Below, piece by piece: positions 7,920 to 16,608 of a stretch of DNA of 64,000 nt. Origin of the DNA: an uncultured Alistipes sp. (GTDB lineage: Bacteria > Bacteroidota > Bacteroidia > Bacteroidales > UBA932); assembly GCA_900550465.1 (NCBI GenBank), contig URSC01000006.1:1-64000 (forward strand), read 5' to 3'. Every line of letters begins with the position of its first letter. The stretch's first letter is position 1. The translations under genes were made by a program, and so were the position numbers. Under the pieces are notes generated by a model. The model made no database searches. It worked only from the letters and a program-made list of their open reading frames with translations, and was not told the DNA's origin.

Positions 7920-10900
7920 ATGAAAAAAATAATTATCTCCACTCTGGTGGCGGTACTGACCCTGCTTCCTACGCTGATGTACGCGCAGAACAGGACCGTT
8001 ACCGGCAAAGTGCTGGACGCCGAGACCGGCGAGCCAATCCCATTTGCGTCAGTGGCGGTGAAGGGCACCACATCCCTGGGCGCCTACACGCTTGATGACG
8101 GAACGTTCACCCTCGAGGGCGTGCCTTCGGACGCGACGACACTGATCGCGAGCTTCGTGGGCTACGGGACCCTGGAGGTAGAGATCGGCAACGGAACGAA
8201 CCTTGTGATCTCCCTGGAGCCCGACGCCCTGTTCCTGGACCAGGTGGTCGTGACCGCCCTGGGTATCCAGAGGCAGGCCAAGGAGATCGGATACGCTACG
8301 GCGAGAGTCGATTCCGATGATCTGAACACGACTCAGAACTCGGATGCTACCCAGGCCCTTATCGGTAAGGTATCCGGTCTGCAGATCAGTGCGGCATCGG
8401 CCTCCCTCGACGCCGACGTGCGTATCAACCTGCGAGGCAGTCGTTCCTTCCTGGGCGACAACCAGCCCATGCTGGTAATCGACGGTGTCCCTACGCCCCT
8501 GGATTATTTCCAGTCGATGAACCCGAACGACATCGACAACATCTCGGTGCTGAAGGGCGGTAGCGCCGCTGCGCTCTACGGTTCGTCAGCAGCCAACGGT
8601 GTCATCTACGTGACCACCAAGACCGGTGAGAAGGGCCGTCCGAGGATCACCTACTCCCTGACCACCACCTTCGACAAGGCCTCGTACTTCCCCGAGTACC
8701 AGAAGAGGTTCGGTCCCGGTGCCGAGGATGATCATGGATTCGGCTATTACATCCGCGGTGAGAACCAGCAGTACGGTCCTGAGTTTGACGGTTCAGAGGT
8801 CGAACTCGGATCTCCTTTTATGAATGAGGCCGGTGAGATCATACAGTTGTATGACACCTATGATTTCAAGGAGGGATCCCGCGAGTCTTACTATCAGACA
8901 GGTATCGGTGTGCAGAACGACATCTCCTTCTCCTCCGGCGGCGACAACGGCAACTTCTTCCTCTCGTACCAGAACCTGCACCGTACGGGTACTGTCCTCG
9001 GCGACGTGATGGACCGCAACACCGTCCGCTTCAACGCTTCGCGCGTCTACAAGAACTTCACCGCCAGGGTGAACTTCTCGTATGCCAACAGAACCGGAGA
9101 CTACAACAACTCGGGTTCCAACGGCATGCAGTCCCTGTGGAATACTCCCGGCAACGTGGATCTGCGGGAGTTCAAGGACTGGCGCAATGTTCCCGGCGGT
9201 AACCCTGACCAGTGGATCAACGACTACTTTGAGAACCCCTGGGCTCAGCTGGATATCTACAGGCGTAAATCCCGTTCAGACCGTTTCACCGCAGCTGCTA
9301 CTTTGGAGTACAAGCCTCTGAAGTGGCTGAACTTCCTGGGCCGTGTGGGTGTGAACACATACGTCGGCAACAGCAGTTCCACCAGGGAGGCATGGCATTA
9401 TAATGACTATGCCAAGAGGACCCGTTCCTATGCTTCTACAGGTGATATTTATTCCGTGTTCTATACCAATGCTTACCTGACCCAGCGTATCAACGCCGAT
9501 GTCATGGCCTTCGCCGAGCACCAGTTCGGAAAGAACTTCGGCATCAAGGGTATGGTCGGATGGTCCATGAACTCCCGCTTTACTGAATACAAAGGTGTGA
9601 CCGCTGCTCAGCTGGAGCTTGACAACCTATTCAACGTCGCAAACAAAGTGGGAGAACTCGGTGGTACGAACTCCATCACCCGTACCCGCGAGCAGTCAGT
9701 ATACGCCAGCATCGACTTCAACTTTCTGGGCTGGATCTACCTGCAGTTGACCGGACGTAACGACTGGACCTCCCTGCTGGATCCCAGCAACTGGTCGTTC
9801 TTCTATCCCGGCGCCAACATGTCCCTGATGCTCTCAGACGCCATCCCCGCGCTGAAGAACAGCTCATGGCTCTCGTACCTGAAGCTCCGCGGAACATTCG
9901 CGAGAATCGGTACAGTGAATGTGGGTCCTTACAACCTGGACAATACGGCCGGCGTTTCGTCTCCCTTCCCCTTCGGCTCACTGACGGCATACTACCTCAG
10001 CTCGAGCATAAAGAACCGCTACATCAATCCTGAGTTCACCACCGAGTTCGAGGTCGGACTGGAAGTCGGCTTCCTGAAGGACAGGATCACCTTCGAGGCA
10101 GCGTACTACCATCAGGTAACGGATAACCAGACAGTCAGCATGGGTATTCCCCGCTCTACCGGAGCATCGTCCATGTTGGTTAACGCCGGTGTCATGACCG
10201 GTCAGGGCGTCGAGCTCGACCTGCGTCTGACCCCTCTGCTCGATTTCGGTGATTTCTACTGGAATGTATACGCGAACGCTACATTCGCCACCTCCGAGGT
10301 AACTGAACTGTACGGAGATGTGGATGAACTGGCAGTCTACAGCCCTATGTACGCCATAGTGGGCAAGCCGTTCCCTTATATCAAGGCCACAGACCTGAGA
10401 CGTGACCCCGAAGGAAGAGTGATAGTGGATCCTACCACCGGTCTGCCGACTCTGGGAGACCTCGTGGACATAGGACGTACCGAGCCTAATGTCCGTATCG
10501 GACTGTCCACCGAACTGACTTGGAGGGATCTCTCCCTGAGCGCCACATTTGAGTACAGGGGCGGACACGTAGTGCGTTTCGACTCCGAGTACGAGATGCT
10601 GTTTGCAGGAACATCTGTCGTGACAGCGGTGAACGGCCGTCAGAGGTTCGTCTTCCCGAACTCCGTGCTTGAGGTCAAGAACGATCAGGGTGAAGTTATA
10701 GGATACGAGGAGAATAAGAACGTTACCGTTAATTCCGGCGGTAAGAATTTCTGGACTGATATCTACCGCTCGTGGAGAGCCGCCAGCATCATCAGCGCCA
10801 ACTCCTGGAAGCTCCGCGAGGTGGCCCTGACCTGGAACCTCCCTGCCCGCTGGATGGAAAAATCCAAGGTGTTCCAGAGCGCAGCCGTATCCCTCGTGGG

Positions 10901-11048
10901 CCGCAACCTCTTCTACTGGACACCCGACACCAACGTATGGGGTGACCCTGATATGTGGTCCGGATCCTCTTCCAATGCACCCGGAGTTGTGGCCAACGCC
11001 ATGGTCGGCTACAGGACATTCGGTTTCAACATCAACTTAACATTCTAA
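7920..11048 (+). CDS. SusC/RagA-family TonB-dependent outer-membrane transporter (copy 2)
   Basis: Second copy of the 1042-residue SusC-like importer, with the same domain order: signal peptide, CarboxypepD_reg domain, SusC hallmark motif near residue 110, plug, barrel, terminal INLTF. Base identity with copy 1 is patchy. 7920-8294 differs from 101-475 at one base, 9516-9835 is identical to 1697-2016, and the intervening regions differ at many synonymous and non-synonymous sites, mostly in likely surface loops. The upstream sequence, including the ATCGTTTTA block and AATTAACCCAA directly before the ATG, is also shared. Opens a second susC-susD-DUF1735 operon. The diverged barrel segments suggest a related but different ligand (inference). 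Confidence 0.95.
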   Translation: MKKIIISTLVAVLTLLPTLMYAQNRTVTGKVLDAETGEPIPFASVAVKGTTSLGAYTLDDGTFTLEGVPSDATTLIASFVGYGTLEVEIGNGTNLVISLEPDALFLDQVVVTALGIQRQAKEIGYATARVDSDDLNTTQNSDATQALIGKVSGLQISAASASLDADVRINLRGSRSFLGDNQPMLVIDGVPTPLDYFQSMNPNDIDNISVLKGGSAAALYGSSAANGVIYVTTKTGEKGRPRITYSLTTTFDKASYFPEYQKRFGPGAEDDHGFGYYIRGENQQYGPEFDGSEVELGSPFMNEAGEIIQLYDTYDFKEGSRESYYQTGIGVQNDISFSSGGDNGNFFLSYQNLHRTGTVLGDVMDRNTVRFNASRVYKNFTARVNFSYANRTGDYNNSGSNGMQSLWNTPGNVDLREFKDWRNVPGGNPDQWINDYFENPWAQLDIYRRKSRSDRFTAAATLEYKPLKWLNFLGRVGVNTYVGNSSSTREAWHYNDYAKRTRSYASTGDIYSVFYTNAYLTQRINADVMAFAEHQFGKNFGIKGMVGWSMNSRFTEYKGVTAAQLELDNLFNVANKVGELGGTNSITRTREQSVYASIDFNFLGWIYLQLTGRNDWTSLLDPSNWSFFYPGANMSLMLSDAIPALKNSSWLSYLKLRGTFARIGTVNVGPYNLDNTAGVSSPFPFGSLTAYYLSSSIKNRYINPEFTTEFEVGLEVGFLKDRITFEAAYYHQVTDNQTVSMGIPRSTGASSMLVNAGVMTGQGVELDLRLTPLLDFGDFYWNVYANATFATSEVTELYGDVDELAVYSPMYAIVGKPFPYIKATDLRRDPEGRVIVDPTTGLPTLGDLVDIGRTEPNVRIGLSTELTWRDLSLSATFEYRGGHVVRFDSEYEMLFAGTSVVTAVNGRQRFVFPNSVLEVKNDQGEVIGYEENKNVTVNSGGKNFWTDIYRSWRAASIISANSWKLREVALTWNLPARWMEKSKVFQSAAVSLVGRNLFYWTPDTNVWGDPDMWSGSSSNAPGVVANAMVGYRTFGFNINLTF

Positions 11049-11060
11049 TTTTTGAATACA

Positions 11061-12782
11061 ATGAAAAAATTTATCATAATTGCATCAGTAGCACTGTTGG
11101 TGGGCGGAGTGTCCTCGTGCCACGACTGGCTTGATATCAACACCAGTCCGAACAGCGCTACCACTGCCAATATGACGGAGGCCCTGCTCCTTCCCGCTCT
11201 GCAGTATGACATATTGAACAATCATGTCAATACTACCAATGCATGGCAGCTTTCCCACCACCTCACCAAGTCAGGAGAGTACTCCGGAGGCTACGCTTTT
11301 CTCACGGGACAGGTGATGCCGCAGACCATGAACGACTGGTGGTCTACTTATTACTCCATCAACTATAACCTCAAGTTCGTGCACGATCTTGCAGTGGAGA
11401 ACGAAGACCATGCCTATCAGGGTATCACGGAACTTCTGCAGGTTATAAACAACCAGAGGATGGTGGATATCTGGGGCAATATTCCCTACAGTGAGGCTGT
11501 AGATCCCGAGAAGTACAGACTGCCCAAGTACGACAAGGCCGAGGATATCTATGTGGACCTGGTACACCGTATAGACAGTGCTATCGAGAATCTGAAGATG
11601 GTGGCCGGAAATTACAATACCTCCCAGCTCGCTACAGTGGATATTATGTGCCACGGTGACCTGGATCAGTGGGTGCGTCTGGCATACAGCATCAAGCTCC
11701 GTGTGCTGATGCGTCTGTCGGATGTGCCCGAGAAGGTTCCCGGGCTGGACCTGAATGCCGAGCTTACTGATCTTGTGGGCAAGACCCTTGCCATCAGTGA
11801 GAATGTGGAGGCCAATCCCGGTTACCTGCCTGAAGACGGCAAGATGCAGATCCTGTATGAGAACTACGGATGGGACAAGAACGGCGGACGCAACACAAAC
11901 CACCGTCAGTTTATGCCTACATCTGACCTCGTGGACATGCTGAGAGACCACAACGATCCCCGTCTGAGAGTCTATATTGATCCCCGTATTACATTAGGAG
12001 ACGATGTGGAGAGCGGCTTCGCGATATATTCCCGCTTCGGTCTGGAAAATGAGTACTATGTAGGTATCCCTTACGGACAGGCCAGCCCTCCGAGAGAGTG
12101 GTATACCTCCACTACCGGTACTGGTCTTCTGGCCGGAGGTGCCGATAAGTCCAGCGGACGTCTGCGCTCCTCTACATTCATCGCCGGTTCCGAGGTGGGA
12201 TTCCTCCTCGCAGAGGCTGCCCTGAAAGGATTCATCCCGGGAGGAGAGACTCAGGCCAAGCAGTATTACGAGGAGGCTGTCACCTCCGCCTTCAAGCGTC
12301 ATGAGGCAGCCATGCAGGAGCCTACCGAGAACTATTCCAGCTATGTCAAAGAGCCTATGGTCGGCATGAAGGATCCCATCCCCGGTACTGCCGAGCAGGC
12401 TGCAAGGGAGTATCTCAGCCAGAACGACGATTTCTGCAACTGGGATCTGATGCAGGGTAATAAGCAGATACGGCCGGGATTCGTGCTGGGCAGCAAGGAA
12501 GAGCATCAGCTCTACGCTATCTGCGCACAGAGATGGCTGGCTTTCGTGGGATACAATCCTCTCGAGGCCTGGATCGAGCTGCGGAGGACGGACTATCCTT
12601 ACCTGGAGTGCTCCAACCAGTTCAGTGTCTATAAGAATATCTCCCGTCTGCCTTATCCTCAGACTGAAAGAGATCTCAATGCCGAGAATGTCATGGCGGA
12701 GCCTGAGGTTGACATATTCGAGAGTAAAGTATTCTGGGATTTGAACAATCCTCAGAGAGACCGTGCGGAGTTGTATCAATAA
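11061..12782 (+). CDS. SusD/RagB-family nutrient-binding lipoprotein (copy 2)
   Basis: SusD-like partner of the second SusC, 573 residues. The start at ATG 11061 (not the TTG at 11052) gives the lipoprotein signal MKKFIIIASVALLVGGVSSC with the lipid-accepting Cys20, then HDWLDINTSPN. It parallels copy 1 throughout, with shared WDKNGGRNxNHR, NDPRLRVY and STFIAGSEVGFLLAEAALKG segments, and contains short extra loops (for example KQIRPGFVLGSKEEH) that account for the eight extra residues. Unlike the susC pair, no long identical DNA block was noticed, which suggests conversion acts mainly on susC. Confidence 0.93.
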   Translation: MKKFIIIASVALLVGGVSSCHDWLDINTSPNSATTANMTEALLLPALQYDILNNHVNTTNAWQLSHHLTKSGEYSGGYAFLTGQVMPQTMNDWWSTYYSINYNLKFVHDLAVENEDHAYQGITELLQVINNQRMVDIWGNIPYSEAVDPEKYRLPKYDKAEDIYVDLVHRIDSAIENLKMVAGNYNTSQLATVDIMCHGDLDQWVRLAYSIKLRVLMRLSDVPEKVPGLDLNAELTDLVGKTLAISENVEANPGYLPEDGKMQILYENYGWDKNGGRNTNHRQFMPTSDLVDMLRDHNDPRLRVYIDPRITLGDDVESGFAIYSRFGLENEYYVGIPYGQASPPREWYTSTTGTGLLAGGADKSSGRLRSSTFIAGSEVGFLLAEAALKGFIPGGETQAKQYYEEAVTSAFKRHEAAMQEPTENYSSYVKEPMVGMKDPIPGTAEQAAREYLSQNDDFCNWDLMQGNKQIRPGFVLGSKEEHQLYAICAQRWLAFVGYNPLEAWIELRRTDYPYLECSNQFSVYKNISRLPYPQTERDLNAENVMAEPEVDIFESKVFWDLNNPQRDRAELYQ

Positions 12783-12798
12783 TTAAAATGAGAGTATA

Positions 12799-13314
12799 AT
12801 GAAAACCATACGAAAATTCATGATATCAGTCATGGCGGGAGCTGCGGCCCTGTGTGCGACATCCTGCCTGGAAGACACTCCTCTAGTAGATTGGGATGAT
12901 CTCGGGGTGGTGATAGAATTGCCTTACAATTCACATTATCTTGCCGCGCAGGAGGTAGAGCCGGGCGAGACTCTTACATTTGACCTGATGGTCAATTATA
13001 CGGTGAGCGAGGTGTCCATGGTGACAGAGGACATACCGGTTACACTGGATGTCGACCTGTCGATGGTGGATGAGTACAACAAGACCAGTACTACCCAGTA
13101 TGAGTGCTTTCCCGAGGGAACGTATGATTTCCCGCTCACATTGACTATCAAGAAAGGCTCGCGGCTTGCTGAGCAGACTATGACAGTGAATGTGGGTGAT
13201 GAATTCGAGCCGGGCCATGCCTACATGCTTCCCCTGGTCATCGCCAATGTGCCCGAGGGCTATATCGCCAGCGGTAACTTCGGACACCTCTACCTGCGAA
13301 TTCTTATGAAGTAA
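12799..13314 (+). CDS. DUF1735 (BT_3987-like N-terminal domain) lipoprotein, copy 2
   Basis: Paralogue of 4959-5480, with 171 residues and the same three-part pattern: a lipoprotein signal ending CATSC, the segment WDDLGVVIELPYNSHYL, and FPEGTYDFPLTLTIKKGSRLAEQTMTVN, finishing GHLYLRILMK. It closes the second susCD operon, 16 bp after susD, and is followed by its own terminator. Probable outer-membrane accessory lipoprotein of the uptake complex; no binding function is visible. Confidence 0.85.
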   Translation: MKTIRKFMISVMAGAAALCATSCLEDTPLVDWDDLGVVIELPYNSHYLAAQEVEPGETLTFDLMVNYTVSEVSMVTEDIPVTLDVDLSMVDEYNKTSTTQYECFPEGTYDFPLTLTIKKGSRLAEQTMTVNVGDEFEPGHAYMLPLVIANVPEGYIASGNFGHLYLRILMK

Positions 13315-13341
13315 TGCTTTTTCATGTACCTAATTAACGGG

Positions 13342-13370
13342 AAGGGGCCGCTTCACAGCGGCCCCTTTTT
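13342..13370 (+). terminator. Intrinsic terminator after susCD operon copy 2
   Basis: A 10-bp perfect stem AAGGGGCCGC / GCGGCCCCTT with a TTCACA loop is followed by a T run. The sequence between the DUF1735 stop and this hairpin resembles the equivalent region of copy 1, but the hairpin sequence itself differs. Confidence 0.88.
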
Positions 13371-13459
13371 CTTTAACGAACTAATAACTAACCTTGATTG
13401 TCTACATGTTTCAGACATTGTTCATTGCCTTATGTATTGCTTTGTGACGTTTTTTTGCG

Positions 13460-13467
13460 TATATTTG
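13460..13467 (+). promoter_or_regulatory. -7 promoter element for the beta-propeller lipoprotein
   Basis: TATATTTG matches TAnnTTTG, 29 bp before the ATG at 13497. A TTTG at 13441-13444 lies only 15 nt upstream, shorter than the usual spacing. Confidence 0.45.
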
Positions 13468-13496
13468 AATAGTTTTACCTTTTAATTATAGCCACC

Positions 13497-14573
13497 ATGA
13501 GAAAATTATCAGTATTTATCCCTGTTTTATCCCTGCTGCTGTTCTCCTGCGCCCCTGACGGTGACAGCAGTGTGACGGTCCTGGAGGAATCGCTCCGCAG
13601 CAGCGCCGAAGTCATTATGCCCGATACGGTGTGTACATTCCCGGATACTGTCATTTCTTCCTGCGCCATGATGATCGACGGACGGTATGCCGCGCTGGAC
13701 ATGAGCGACCGGACTTCGTATTCCTTGATAATTTATGATACGGAGACAATGCTGCCCGTGTCGCATTATCTGCATTACGGCAACGGACCGCAGGAAGTGC
13801 TCGGTACGATGGTGAGCGTAGTGGAGGGAAAGATATTGGTTCAGGATTTCTCCAACCGTATTCTATATCAGATACCTTGCACGGAGGCTGTCGAGGGGGA
13901 CGGGCTGACTGGCCGCGGGTACAGTTTCATGTCTGATGCCGTTCTGCCGTACGGGAACAGCCTGGTTGCCATGAATCCTTACTGGTTCGAGGATGAGCGT
14001 CTGGGGATCAGTAACGGAGAGCCCAGACTATTTCTGTCTGACGGGACTTATGCTCCTTATGATGAGACAAAGCTTCGCTCCAATACCGCCATGGATGCAG
14101 TCCTGTTGAGTTCTGCCTCCAACTCCAGGATAGCCTATGTCGACCGGACATGCCCGTTGGTGGAGTTATATGACGATACGTTGGGACTTGTCAGGACGGT
14201 GTACGGACCGGGCACGGAGATGCCCCTGTACTGGCAGAACGGCAATACCAATATTGTATGGGAGGAACTTCCTCTGACTACGTGGCAGTCAGCCTGCGCG
14301 GATGACGATTACATGTATCTCTTGTGGAACGGGTTAAAGGACGACCAGAAAGTGGAAAGACCGGAGAGTTATATGTATGAGGCCAATGGTGAGGAGAAGG
14401 ACCTGCTGCTGGTTGTTCTGGACTGGGACGGTAATCTGGTCAAGGCTTTCCGTCCGAAGGGGCTTACCTCATACGCTGTACTCAGTACAGGAGAGGGAGG
14501 AGGTGTCCTTTACGCCTCAACAATAGATGAGGACATGACGCGGCTTTCTATTCTTCGTTACCACCTCTTCTGA
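13497..14573 (+). CDS. BF3164/TolB-like beta-propeller lipoprotein
   Basis: Predicted exported lipoprotein of 358 residues (MRKLSVFIPVLSLLLFSC, Cys18). The repeated strand pattern and the segment YGNGPQEVLGTM near residue 90 are typical of the Bacteroidota 6-bladed beta-propeller lipoproteins (BF3164-like/TolB-like family). These are often surface or periplasmic proteins of unknown role. It has its own promoter element and is followed by the rplM promoter, so it appears to be monocistronic. Nothing indicates a catalytic site. Confidence 0.7.
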   Translation: MRKLSVFIPVLSLLLFSCAPDGDSSVTVLEESLRSSAEVIMPDTVCTFPDTVISSCAMMIDGRYAALDMSDRTSYSLIIYDTETMLPVSHYLHYGNGPQEVLGTMVSVVEGKILVQDFSNRILYQIPCTEAVEGDGLTGRGYSFMSDAVLPYGNSLVAMNPYWFEDERLGISNGEPRLFLSDGTYAPYDETKLRSNTAMDAVLLSSASNSRIAYVDRTCPLVELYDDTLGLVRTVYGPGTEMPLYWQNGNTNIVWEELPLTTWQSACADDDYMYLLWNGLKDDQKVERPESYMYEANGEEKDLLLVVLDWDGNLVKAFRPKGLTSYAVLSTGEGGGVLYASTIDEDMTRLSILRYHLF

Positions 14574-14603
14574 CATCTGTCTCTCTGATTATCTGAATAT
14601 TGT

Positions 14604-14634
14604 TTTGTCGGGTTGAAAATTTTGTATATCTTTG
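14604..14634 (+). promoter_or_regulatory. Promoter of the rplM-rpsI operon
   Basis: TTTG at 14604-14607 and TATCTTTG at 14627-14634 are separated by 19 nt, a full match to the Bacteroidota sigma-ABfr consensus. A leader of about 60 nt would precede the GTG start at 14696. Confidence 0.8.
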
Positions 14635-14695
14635 CACCCCCTTATAATAGGGGGATTGCAACAAAATTTTATGTATTAACTTAAAAATCAACACA

Positions 14696-15151
14696 GTGGA
14701 CACATTAAGCTACAAAACAGTGTCGGCTAACCCGAACATGATCGAGAAGAAATGGGTAGTGGTTGATGCGACAGACCAGATCGTGGGCCGCCTTGCTTCC
14801 AAAGTGGCAATCATGCTGCGCGGAAAGAACAAGGTGTACTACTCCCCGAACATGGACTGCGGCGATTATGTCATCATAATCAACGCCGAGAAGGTCCGTT
14901 TCACCGGGAAGAAGCTCACCGACAAGGTCTATGTACGTCACACCGGCTATCCCGGAGGTCAGCGTTTCGCTACTCCCAAGGAACTTCTCGCCCGCAAGCC
15001 GGAAGCCGTAGTGAGGGAGGCCATCCGCAAGATGCTCCCCAAGACCCGTCTGGGTGCCAAGATGTACAGGAACCTTCATGTATACGCAGGTCCCGAGCAT
15101 CCTCATCAGGCCCAGTCTCCAGTATTAATCAACATTAATGAACAAAAGTAA
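14696..15151 (+). CDS. rplM: 50S ribosomal protein L13
   Basis: Large-subunit ribosomal protein of 151 residues. It starts at GTG 14696 (MDTLSYKTVSAN), the usual Bacteroidota L13 N-terminus. Core features are KKWVVVDATDQIVGRLAS, YSPNMDCGDYVIIINAEK and the HTGYPGG segment, ending with the AGPEHPHQAQSP tail. It is co-transcribed with rpsI, 9 bp downstream, the normal pairing in bacteria. Confidence 0.97.
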   Translation: MDTLSYKTVSANPNMIEKKWVVVDATDQIVGRLASKVAIMLRGKNKVYYSPNMDCGDYVIIINAEKVRFTGKKLTDKVYVRHTGYPGGQRFATPKELLARKPEAVVREAIRKMLPKTRLGAKMYRNLHVYAGPEHPHQAQSPVLININEQK

Positions 15152-15160
15152 ACAGAGCAC

Positions 15161-15550
15161 ATGGAAGTAATCAACGCCCTTGGAAGACGTAAATCAGCTG
15201 TCGCTCGCGTTTATGTGACTGCAGGCAAAGGCAACATCACCATCAACGGCCGTACCCTTGAGGACTACTTCAAGGAGGATACTCTCCGTTACATCGTGAA
15301 ACAGCCTCTGAGTGTTACCGAAACTCTGGCCGACTTCGACATCAAGGTGAACCTTGACGGCGGTGGAATCAAAGGCCAGGCCGAGGCACTCCGCCTTGCC
15401 ATATCCCGCGCACTCTGCGAGATCAACAAGGAGGCCTATCGTCCGGTTCTGAAGTCCAACGGTTTCCTCACCCGCGATGCCCGCGAGGTCGAGAGAAAGA
15501 AACCCGGACAGCCCGGTGCACGTAGACGCTTCCAGTTCAGCAAACGTTAG
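15161..15550 (+). CDS. rpsI: 30S ribosomal protein S9
   Basis: Small-subunit protein of 129 residues with the conserved start NALGRRKSAVARVY, the central GGGIKGQAEALRLAISRAL motif and the basic C-terminal tail ending FQFSKR, which reaches the P site of the ribosome. It follows rplM directly. A 180-bp gap then separates it from rpsB. Confidence 0.97.
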   Translation: MEVINALGRRKSAVARVYVTAGKGNITINGRTLEDYFKEDTLRYIVKQPLSVTETLADFDIKVNLDGGGIKGQAEALRLAISRALCEINKEAYRPVLKSNGFLTRDAREVERKKPGQPGARRRFQFSKR

Positions 15551-15730
15551 TATTTACGTAAGATTATCAGAATGCACAGTCAGGATTCAAAACGGACAGA
15601 CCCTTTCACCGGTTACTGCGCGTTTGTCCTGCTGCGGAAAATTTCGAAGACCGGCCGCATGAGAGCGACCGCTACTTCAAAATTAACAAAGAGAACTCTT
15701 GTATAACACAGAGACAAAATTAACAAAACA
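15551..15730 (+). promoter_or_regulatory. Intergenic leader between rpsI and rpsB
   Basis: 180 bp without a gene. It contains a possible long-range pairing (GGACA near 15594 with TGTCC near 15626) and an A-rich stretch before the rpsB ATG. No TAnnTTTG match was found, so it may be an rpsB mRNA leader within a longer transcript, possibly subject to ribosomal-protein feedback (inference). Nothing more specific is visible. Confidence 0.25.
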
Positions 15731-16591
15731 ATGCCCAGAACAAATTTCCAAGATTTACTTGATGCAGGTGTTCACTTCGGTCACCTGAAGAGAAAATGGA
15801 ATCCCAAAATGGCTCCTTACATCTTCATGGAGAAGAACGGAATCCATATCATAGACCTGCATAAGACTGTTGTAAAGATAGACGAGGCCGCGAACGTAAT
15901 GAAGCAGCTCGCCCATGCGGGCCGCCGTATCCTTTTCGTGGCTACCAAGAAACAGGCGAAGGACATCGTGGCAGAGTATGCCCAGAGTGTCGGAATGCCT
16001 TACGTGACTGAAAGATGGCCCGGCGGAATGCTTACTAACTTCCCCACCATCCGTAAAGCTGTCAAGAAGATGCACACCATCGATGAGATGATGACCAACG
16101 GTACTTTCGAGACCCTCGCCAAGAGAGAGCGTCTCCAGATTACCCGTCAGAGGGCCAAGCTCGAGAAGAACCTCGGTTCCATCGCTGACCTCAACCGTCT
16201 TCCCGCAGCCCTTTTCGTAGTGGATGTACAGAAAGAGATGAATGCCGTAAAGGAGGCCAACCGTCTCAATATCCCGGTTATCGCAGTTGTTGATACATGT
16301 TGCGATCCCACTCCAGTTGATTATGTGATTCCCGGTAATGACGATGCCGCCAAGTCAGTTTCGGTCATCCTCGATGCTCTGTGCGGAGCCATCAAGGAGG
16401 GACTGGAAGAGAGGAAGCTCGAAAAGGACAAAGAGGAAGAGGCCCGCGAGGCTGAGAATGCCGCATCAGGCAAGAAGATGCGTCCCCGCAAGGGTGGTGC
16501 TCCCAAGGCTGAGGCCGCTGCTCCCGCAGTAGAGGCTGCACCTGCAGCAGAGGAGACTCCCTCCGCAGAGCCCGCTGAAGTCAAAGAATAA
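15731..16591 (+). CDS. rpsB: 30S ribosomal protein S2
   Basis: 286 residues with the S2 core (LLDAGVHFGHLKRKWNPKMAPYIF, WPGGMLTNFPTIR, LPAALFVVDVQKE, IPVIAVVDTCCDPTPVDYVIPGND). From about residue 225 onward there is a highly charged, Ala/Glu/Pro-rich tail (KDKEEEAREAENAASGKK and AAAPAVEAAPAAEETPSAE) that makes the protein longer than the usual 230-250 residues; the tail is probably disordered. Forms an operon with tsf, the common bacterial arrangement. Confidence 0.97.
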   Translation: MPRTNFQDLLDAGVHFGHLKRKWNPKMAPYIFMEKNGIHIIDLHKTVVKIDEAANVMKQLAHAGRRILFVATKKQAKDIVAEYAQSVGMPYVTERWPGGMLTNFPTIRKAVKKMHTIDEMMTNGTFETLAKRERLQITRQRAKLEKNLGSIADLNRLPAALFVVDVQKEMNAVKEANRLNIPVIAVVDTCCDPTPVDYVIPGNDDAAKSVSVILDALCGAIKEGLEERKLEKDKEEEAREAENAASGKKMRPRKGGAPKAEAAAPAVEAAPAAEETPSAEPAEVKE

Positions 16592-16595
16592 ATTT

Positions 16596-16601
16596 AGGAG
16601 G
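16596..16601 (+). promoter_or_regulatory. Canonical Shine-Dalgarno site before tsf
   Basis: AGGAGG sits 7 nt before the tsf ATG. Full Shine-Dalgarno sites are uncommon in Bacteroidota, where most starts in this window have only A-rich upstream sequence. Confidence 0.6.
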
Positions 16602-16608
16602 AAAAACA

